A stretch of 64,000 nucleotides of DNA, taken from the NCBI GenBank assembly GCA_004552305.1, contig SFOX01000025.1, positions 1 through 64,000 on the forward strand. Direction: 5' to 3'. Position numbers and translations under genes: made by a program. How positions within the stretch are numbered: position 1 is the first letter of the stretch; every line of letters starts with the position of its first letter. Positions 58,888-64,000 of this stretch are shown here, piece after piece. This DNA is from Subdoligranulum variabile (lineage in GTDB: Bacteria; Bacillota; Clostridia; Oscillospirales; Ruminococcaceae). The notes under the pieces are model-generated. The model saw only the letters and a program-made list of their open reading frames with translations. It ran no database searches and was not told where the DNA came from.

Positions 58888-61563
58888 GTGGCAGAAGAAC
58901 GCTATGTATACCGCCGTGCAGGCACTGCGCCGCAGGCGCGCAACCCCAATACCAACCCGCCCCGCCGTCCGGCACCGCAAAAACGCCGCCGCAGACGTCC
59001 CGGACGTGTGCTGGCGCTGTGCCTTGTCTGCCTGCTGCTGGCTGCCGCCGTGGGCGTTGCCCTTGTGCGCTGCGGCATTGAGGAGGCAGCCCCCGCCAAG
59101 GCGGACTTCGGCACCGCTGCGCCCGCGTGGCAGAAAAACGAGCTGGGTTATTACTTTAACAGCGCCGGCAACGCCATACCCGCCGCCGTGCTGAAGGGCA
59201 TGGATGTGTCTCGCTATCAGGGCGAGGTGGACTGGGAAAAGGCCAAAGCCGCCGGGATCGACTACGCCATTCTGCGCTGCGGCTTTGGCGGCGAGTGGGA
59301 CGGGCAGGAGGAAAACTGGAGCCAGGACGACCCGCAGTTCCGCCGCAACGCCGACGAATGCACCCGGTTGGGTATCCCGTTCGGCGTGTACCTTTACTCC
59401 TACGCCACCACGGTGGAGGAAGCCCGCAGCGAGGCAGACCACGTTGCCCGCCTGCTGGGTCTGGTTGCCCCGGCGTTTCCCGAACTGGGCGACTACACCG
59501 CCGCGCCCTACCAGCTGAGCTACCCCGTGTACTACGACCTGGAGGACAAATCCATTGCCAAGGTTCTACCCGATGAAATGGCAGAAATCGTCCACGCCTT
59601 CTTTGACCGCCTGACCGAACATGGCTACACCGGAAAACAGGGGCTGTATGCCTCGCTGAACTGGGTGCGCGGGCGCTTCGGCGACGCCGCCTTTGACCCG
59701 TGGCGGGAAAACCTGTGGATCGCGCGCTTCTCGGACGAATTGGGCTACACCGGCACCTACGATATGTGGCAGTGCAGCTATACTGCCGTCGGCGCAGACT
59801 ACGGCGTGCAGAGCGAAACCGTTGACCTCAACTTTGTGATGCGCCCCTTTGTGCCGACCGGCGTCAAGGACTGCATCAGCAAATTCACCGATGCCAAGCT
59901 GGTCAACGACACCCGCCAATGGGAGCTGCACCTTGCCAACAAGGATGACCGTGCCACCCTGACCACCAACCGCGACAACGCCGAGGCACAGAACGTTTTC
60001 TGGACGACCAGCAACAAAAATATCGCTACCGTGGACAAAAACGGCACCGTGCGCGCCCGCACCGACGCGGGCGAATGCACCCTGACCGCCACCCTTGCCG
60101 ACGGCACGGAGCAGTTTTCCTGCGTGGTGCGTGTGGGCGATATCACCGTGCCGATCTTTGCCACCGCAGGCTTGCAGGGCAACCGTGACCGCATCGCGGA
60201 CGCCGCCGCCCAAAAGGCAGGCACCCCCGACGCCATTTTGCTGGATGCCGGCAACAGCCTGCACGGCACCCCTATGGCAAGTATGACCGGCGGTATGGAT
60301 ATGATGAGCGCCTTCTCCGCCGCCGGGTACGACCTGCAGGCGGTCAGCCTGTGGGATATGGCATACGGCACCGCCCGCCTGCTGAGCGATGCCAATATGG
60401 CGGCAGGTCCGACGATCGCCTCCAACTTGCAGGACGGCAGCGGCGCCCCCGTTTTGTACCGCTCGACCAGCTGGCACCGCAACAAGGTCACCGACGGGCA
60501 GACCGCCGTGATCGAGCGTGCCGGGTATAAGATTGGCTTTTTCAGCGTGAACGCTGCCGCCGACACCGTGTTTACCACCTCCAACACCGAGGTGTTTGCC
60601 GCCGCTGACTTTGCCGAAAACGCCGCCAAGCAGATCGACACCCTGCAAAAGCAAGGGGTCGATGCCATCGTGTGCATTGTCGGCGCCGCCCCCGCCGACA
60701 GCAGCTGGCAAAAAACGCTGCTGAAGCAAGGGGTGGACGCCATCATCACAACGGCAGCCACCGCCGACAACGACCGCGTGCTGGCTGCCGGGCTGGGTAC
60801 TGACGGGCTGGCACGGCTGGACCTGACCTTTACCCAGGGCGGCGGCTGCACCGTGACGGTTCAGCCTGCCCTGACCGCCGCCGCGCTGGATGCCGCCCGC
60901 ACAGGCTACACCGCCGCCGCGACCCCCGCCCCCGACAGCGAGGACGACACCGCCGCGCCGACCGAGCGCGCCGACGAAGCCCCGCAAAAGGCAGCCGATG
61001 CCTACGCCTATGCCGATTCCCTGCTGCAGGGGCTGGACGCCGACGACCAAAGCATCTGGTACACGACGCTGTTCACCTTTGCCGAGAACACCGACGCCAA
61101 AAAGACCATCAGCTTCGGCAACTATGTGGCGGCGCTGTACAGCGACATTGCCGCCGCCCATGTGGGCAGCCTGCTGCCCGAGGGAACCGAGATCACCGCG
61201 CTGGCGTGCGGCGTGACGGCACCCGGCTACGGCGAGGTCAGCCGCGGCGCATTGATCGAAGCCCTGCCGCAGAGCGCCCGCCTGCAGCTGATCCGAACCG
61301 ATGCCGACACCGCCAAAACGCTGGCGGCGTTGGGCGAGCGCACCTACCTGAACAGCCTGACTGAGTTTGCGCCCGAGGGCGACACCTATCTTGTCACCGA
61401 CAGCACGGCGCTTTCGGCACTGGATGCCGCCAGCTACACCGTTTTGCAGGATTACGGCGATGTGTTCTGGGCAGTGCGTATGAATATCAACGATTTGACG
61501 AACAATTTCCAAGATCCCTTTACCCTGCCCGAAGCCCCCAGCAAGGGCGTCGGACGCCGATAA
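58888..61563 (+). CDS. Membrane-anchored GH25 muramidase fused to Ig-like and degenerate 5'-nucleotidase domains
   Basis: An 891-aa protein; GTG at 58888 with GAAAGGG. A basic cytoplasmic tail leads to one membrane helix (about 41-62). A GH25 lysozyme domain (about 103-318) has D106 in MDVSRYQG and YYDLED (Asp/Glu pair 217/219), so the muramidase looks active. A Big_2-type Ig domain follows (about 334-416). Residues about 420-670 align in pattern with the UshA/YfkN metallophosphatase, but DAGD is DAGN (453-456), the GNHE site reads LWDM (488-491), and the HG(H) motif is missing: metal binding is lost. Residues about 700-815 match its 5_nucleotid_C domain (GEVSRGALIEALPQ). It is probably a wall-remodelling enzyme with a dead ligand-binding module. 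Confidence 0.85.
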   Translation: MAEERYVYRRAGTAPQARNPNTNPPRRPAPQKRRRRRPGRVLALCLVCLLLAAAVGVALVRCGIEEAAPAKADFGTAAPAWQKNELGYYFNSAGNAIPAAVLKGMDVSRYQGEVDWEKAKAAGIDYAILRCGFGGEWDGQEENWSQDDPQFRRNADECTRLGIPFGVYLYSYATTVEEARSEADHVARLLGLVAPAFPELGDYTAAPYQLSYPVYYDLEDKSIAKVLPDEMAEIVHAFFDRLTEHGYTGKQGLYASLNWVRGRFGDAAFDPWRENLWIARFSDELGYTGTYDMWQCSYTAVGADYGVQSETVDLNFVMRPFVPTGVKDCISKFTDAKLVNDTRQWELHLANKDDRATLTTNRDNAEAQNVFWTTSNKNIATVDKNGTVRARTDAGECTLTATLADGTEQFSCVVRVGDITVPIFATAGLQGNRDRIADAAAQKAGTPDAILLDAGNSLHGTPMASMTGGMDMMSAFSAAGYDLQAVSLWDMAYGTARLLSDANMAAGPTIASNLQDGSGAPVLYRSTSWHRNKVTDGQTAVIERAGYKIGFFSVNAAADTVFTTSNTEVFAAADFAENAAKQIDTLQKQGVDAIVCIVGAAPADSSWQKTLLKQGVDAIITTAATADNDRVLAAGLGTDGLARLDLTFTQGGGCTVTVQPALTAAALDAARTGYTAAATPAPDSEDDTAAPTERADEAPQKAADAYAYADSLLQGLDADDQSIWYTTLFTFAENTDAKKTISFGNYVAALYSDIAAAHVGSLLPEGTEITALACGVTAPGYGEVSRGALIEALPQSARLQLIRTDADTAKTLAALGERTYLNSLTEFAPEGDTYLVTDSTALSALDAASYTVLQDYGDVFWAVRMNINDLTNNFQDPFTLPEAPSKGVGRR

Positions 61564-61580
61564 TTTCGGGAGGTGTTTCT

Positions 61581-63206
61581 ATGAAGCTAACGTTTTTGGG
61601 CGCAGCGCGGGAGGTTACCGGCAGCTGCACGCAGGTGGAGGCGGCAGGTCACTGCTTTTTGGTGGACTGCGGCATGGAGCAAGGGCGCGACATCTATGAG
61701 AACACCCCCCTGCCCTTTGCCCCCGGGCGCTACGAGGCGCTGCTGCTGACCCACGCGCACATCGACCATTCGGGCCGCATCCCCTACCTGTACAAAAATG
61801 GGTTCCGCTCCCCCATTTACACCACCGATGCCACCGCCGATTTGTGCGGCATTATGCTGGAGGACTCGGCGCACATCCAGCAGCAGGAGGTCGAGTGGAA
61901 AAACCGCAAGGCGCAGCGCAGCGGTGCGGCGGCGATCGAGCCGGACTACACCGTGGAGGACGCGCAGAAGGTCATGCGCCAGTTCGTCCCCTGCCCTTAC
62001 GACACTTGGCTGACACTTTTTGACGGTGACACAGGAAAAATCGAGATGCTGTTCACCGATGTGGGGCATCTGTTGGGCAGCGCGTCCATCTCGCTGCGCA
62101 TCACCGAGCCGGGGCGCAGCGCCGAAACACTGGTATTTTCGGGCGATATCGGCAACCTGCACCAGCCGCTGATCAAGGACCCCGCCGTGCCGCCGCACGC
62201 CGATTATCTGGTGATGGAATCGACTTACGGCGACCGCAGCCACGGTCCCAAGCCGGATTATCTGGGCGAATTGACGCAGATTTTGCAGCAGACCTTTGAC
62301 CGCGGCGGCAACGTGGTGGTTCCCAGCTTTGCCGTGGGGCGCACGCAGGAGCTGCTGTATTTTATCCGCCAGATCAAGGCGGAGGGACGGGTTCACGGGC
62401 ATGGAGATTTCCCCGTGTATGTGGACAGCCCGCTGGCAAGCAAGTCCACCACGATTTTCCGCGAGAATTACCGCGAATGCTACGACGACGAGGCGCTGGC
62501 GCTGGTGCAGGCGGGCGAAAACCCGCTGCAATTCCCCGGGCTGCACATCAGCGAAACGAAAGAGGATTCCGTTGCCATCAACAGCGACCCGACGCCCAAG
62601 GTCATTTTGTCCGCGTCCGGTATGTGCGACGCGGGGCGCATCCGCCACCACCTGAAATACAACCTCTGGCGTCCCGAATGCACCGTGCTGTTTGTGGGGT
62701 TCCAAAGCCCCGGCACACTGGGAAACGCCCTGCTGGGCGGCGCGACCGAGGTCAAGCTGTTCGGCGAGCCGGTGCAGGTCAAGGCAAAAATCTGCCAGCT
62801 GAGCGGACTTTCGGGACACGCCGACAACGCCGGGCTGGAGGCTTGGCTGAAAGCCTTTGACGAAAAGCCGAAGTTTGTCTTTGTCAACCACGGCGAGGAT
62901 GCCGTGGCGCAGCATTGGGCAGAGCATCTGCAAGCCCTTGGGTACGAGGCAGACGCCCCGTACAACGGAGGCATCTGGGTGGCGGGGCAGGGGCGCGTTG
63001 CCTGCGCCGAAACCGGCAACACCCAAAAAATCGTACCCACGCAAAAAATTTCCGCTGTGCGCACCAGCGCCGCCTTCGAGCGTCTGCTTGCCGCCGGACG
63101 CCGCCTGATGGCATTGATCGAACGCAGCCGCGGCTGTGCCAACAAGGACCTTGGCAAATTTGCCGACCAAATCACCGCCGTGTGCGACAAGTGGGAGAAA
63201 TACTGA
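61581..63206 (+). CDS. MBL-fold/beta-CASP RNA-processing exonuclease-like protein
   Basis: A 541-aa metallo-beta-lactamase fold protein. THAHIDHSG supplies the metal HxHxDH, followed by DVGHLLGSA and FSGDIG. The beta-CASP cap spans about 210-400 with MESTYGDR, then SGMCDAGRI and the C-terminal motif SGHADNAGL. It resembles the CPSF73/YSH1-like bacterial subgroup (RNA-specific hydrolases), not RNase J, which has a longer C-terminus. GGGAGGTG precedes the ATG. It is 3 bases from the DUF5662 gene and probably in the same operon as the GH25 fusion. Confidence 0.9.
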   Translation: MKLTFLGAAREVTGSCTQVEAAGHCFLVDCGMEQGRDIYENTPLPFAPGRYEALLLTHAHIDHSGRIPYLYKNGFRSPIYTTDATADLCGIMLEDSAHIQQQEVEWKNRKAQRSGAAAIEPDYTVEDAQKVMRQFVPCPYDTWLTLFDGDTGKIEMLFTDVGHLLGSASISLRITEPGRSAETLVFSGDIGNLHQPLIKDPAVPPHADYLVMESTYGDRSHGPKPDYLGELTQILQQTFDRGGNVVVPSFAVGRTQELLYFIRQIKAEGRVHGHGDFPVYVDSPLASKSTTIFRENYRECYDDEALALVQAGENPLQFPGLHISETKEDSVAINSDPTPKVILSASGMCDAGRIRHHLKYNLWRPECTVLFVGFQSPGTLGNALLGGATEVKLFGEPVQVKAKICQLSGLSGHADNAGLEAWLKAFDEKPKFVFVNHGEDAVAQHWAEHLQALGYEADAPYNGGIWVAGQGRVACAETGNTQKIVPTQKISAVRTSAAFERLLAAGRRLMALIERSRGCANKDLGKFADQITAVCDKWEKY

Positions 63207-63209
63207 CAA

Positions 63210-63746
63210 ATGTGGCATCCGATCAAGCATTATAAAACGATCCATCATCATAAAATGCTGGTAATGCAAAACTGCTTCCGCTGCGGGCTGTACCGCCAAG
63301 GGCTGATGCACGACCTGAGCAAGCTCTCCCCGGTGGAGTTCTGGGCGGGGGCAAAATACTGGCAGGGAAGCTGCAGCCCCAACAACGCCCAGCGCAAAGC
63401 CGAAGGGTACAGCGCCGCGTGGCTGCACCACAAGGGGCGCAACAAGCACCATCTGGAGTACTGGATCGACTACGCGCCGAACGGCGACCACAAGATGGCA
63501 GGAATGCGTATGCCGGAAAAGTATGTGGCAGAGATGGTGTGTGACCGCATTGCTGCCAGCAAGAATTACAAGGGCAATGCCTACACTGACGCCGCCGCGT
63601 GGGAGTATTATGCCCACAGCCGCGACCACTACATTTTGCACCCCGACACCCGCCGCCAGCTGGAAGCCTGCCTGCTGATTTTGCGCGACGAGGGCGAGGA
63701 TGCCTGTTTTGGGTATATCCGCCGGGAGCTGCTGGGCAAAAAGTAA
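63210..63746 (+). CDS. DUF5662 family protein
   Basis: A 178-aa soluble protein starting MWHPIKHYKTIHHHKMLVMQ. A His-rich motif with HDLSKLSPVEF and HHKGRNKHHLEYWIDY is typical of DUF5662. The H...HD and HH patterns resemble metal sites of HD-type phosphohydrolases, but no activity is known to me. It starts 3 bases after the beta-CASP gene, so it is co-translated. No terminator is visible before the repeats at 63.8 kb. Confidence 0.85.
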   Translation: MWHPIKHYKTIHHHKMLVMQNCFRCGLYRQGLMHDLSKLSPVEFWAGAKYWQGSCSPNNAQRKAEGYSAAWLHHKGRNKHHLEYWIDYAPNGDHKMAGMRMPEKYVAEMVCDRIAASKNYKGNAYTDAAAWEYYAHSRDHYILHPDTRRQLEACLLILRDEGEDACFGYIRRELLGKK

Positions 63747-63756
63747 GCGGGGATTT

Positions 63757-64000
63757 TTGTCAATGAACTGAATGGGACGATTGCGAGCTTTCGGCAGGTT
63801 TGTAGGGAACGCATAGTTGCGTCCCGTGCCGTTTACCCGTTGGGCTGATTTACCGGGATGGTTGCAACGGGCGGCATATATGCCGCCCCTACAAACCAAC
63901 CCATTCTATTCGTTATAATAAACGGTCGCGGGCGGGGCTTGCCCCGCCCCTACCGCGCCGGATGAGGGGCAAATGCCCGGCAGACGCCCCCTCATCCGTC
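63757..64000. repeat. Two-armed element, GC arm and partial R2 repeat at the window end
   Basis: A 91-bp element (63802-63892; arms ACGCATAGTTGCGT and GGCGGCATATATGCCGCC), preceded by the same CTGAATGGG flank that extends rpsR. A GGGCGGGGCTTGCCCCGCCC arm follows (near 63929-63950), then the start of an R2 copy (63956-64000) cut by the window edge. No gene seen. Confidence 0.85.

Noticed and set aside
61587..63899. 770-aa frame antisense to the beta-CASP and DUF5662 genes
   Set aside because: Runs through a repeat and two clear sense genes; no domain or start signal.

Overview
The window looks like a chromosomal segment of a high-GC, anaerobic Clostridia bacterium of the Oscillospiraceae/Ruminococcaceae type (Faecalibacterium, Gemmiger or Subdoligranulum-like). 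The evidence is a full set of Firmicutes markers (hrcA-grpE-dnaK-dnaJ with a perfect CIRCE, rpsF-ssb-rpsR, rplU-rpmA-obg-mrnC, yebC), sporulation-lineage genes (spoVT, a PASTA-bearing SpoVD-like PBP), strong AGGAGG ribosome binding sites, and nearly perfect TTGACA-N17-TATAAT promoters. I see no phage, plasmid, CRISPR, rRNA or tRNA genes. The genus is an inference from style, not from a database match.

Layout. 1-560: interspersed palindromic repeats. 561-5.8 kb: a cytoplasmic ricin-type lectin with a repetitive basic tail, then a MarR-ABC-ABC exporter operon. 6.2-7.5 kb: iron alcohol dehydrogenase under a Rex-like operator. 7.6-17.1 kb (plus strand): SpoVD-like PBP, an ABC ATPase/giant FtsX-type permease pair, and two M23 peptidoglycan hydrolases. 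17.2-19.2 kb: a YtrA-type GntR/ABC operon. 19.3-20.4 kb: rpsF-ssb-rpsR, with rpsR running into a repeat. 20.6-27.3 kb (minus): PASTA pseudokinase, yebC, a NOL1/RsmF-type RNA methyltransferase, mrnC, obg, rpmA, rplU. 27.6-32.1 kb (minus): two M16 peptidases, lgt, folD. 32.4-33.7 kb: guanine deaminase, preceded by a 174-bp MITE-like element. 33.8-37.6 kb (minus): ACT regulator, hom, thrB, lysC (aspartate/threonine branch). 37.9-40.9 kb: class A PBP with an apparent ATA start, and a small BofC-C-like membrane protein. 41-41.7 kb: repeat array. 41.8-46.6 kb: heat-shock operon. 47-49.7 kb: spoVT, NUDIX, dicarboxylate/amino-acid symporter. 50-51.5 kb: sodium-pump decarboxylase beta and tiny gamma subunits behind a structured, terminator-ended leader. 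51.5-58.2 kb: SDR, LacZ-type beta-galactosidase, a Cys-rich conserved unknown, and an NCS2 purine permease. 58.9-63.7 kb: GH25/Ig/degenerate 5'-nucleotidase fusion, beta-CASP RNase-like protein, DUF5662 protein.

Most interesting: the oadB leader (50.0-50.2 kb) folds as a three-way junction plus a mutually exclusive pairing and an intrinsic terminator, so it is a strong riboswitch or attenuator candidate. A family of ~91-bp elements, present many times, has a fixed frame but interchangeable palindromic arms. Several proteins appear to be catalytically dead versions of enzymes (kinase, UshA-like domain, one M16 peptidase, one ABC half), which implies structural or sensory roles.
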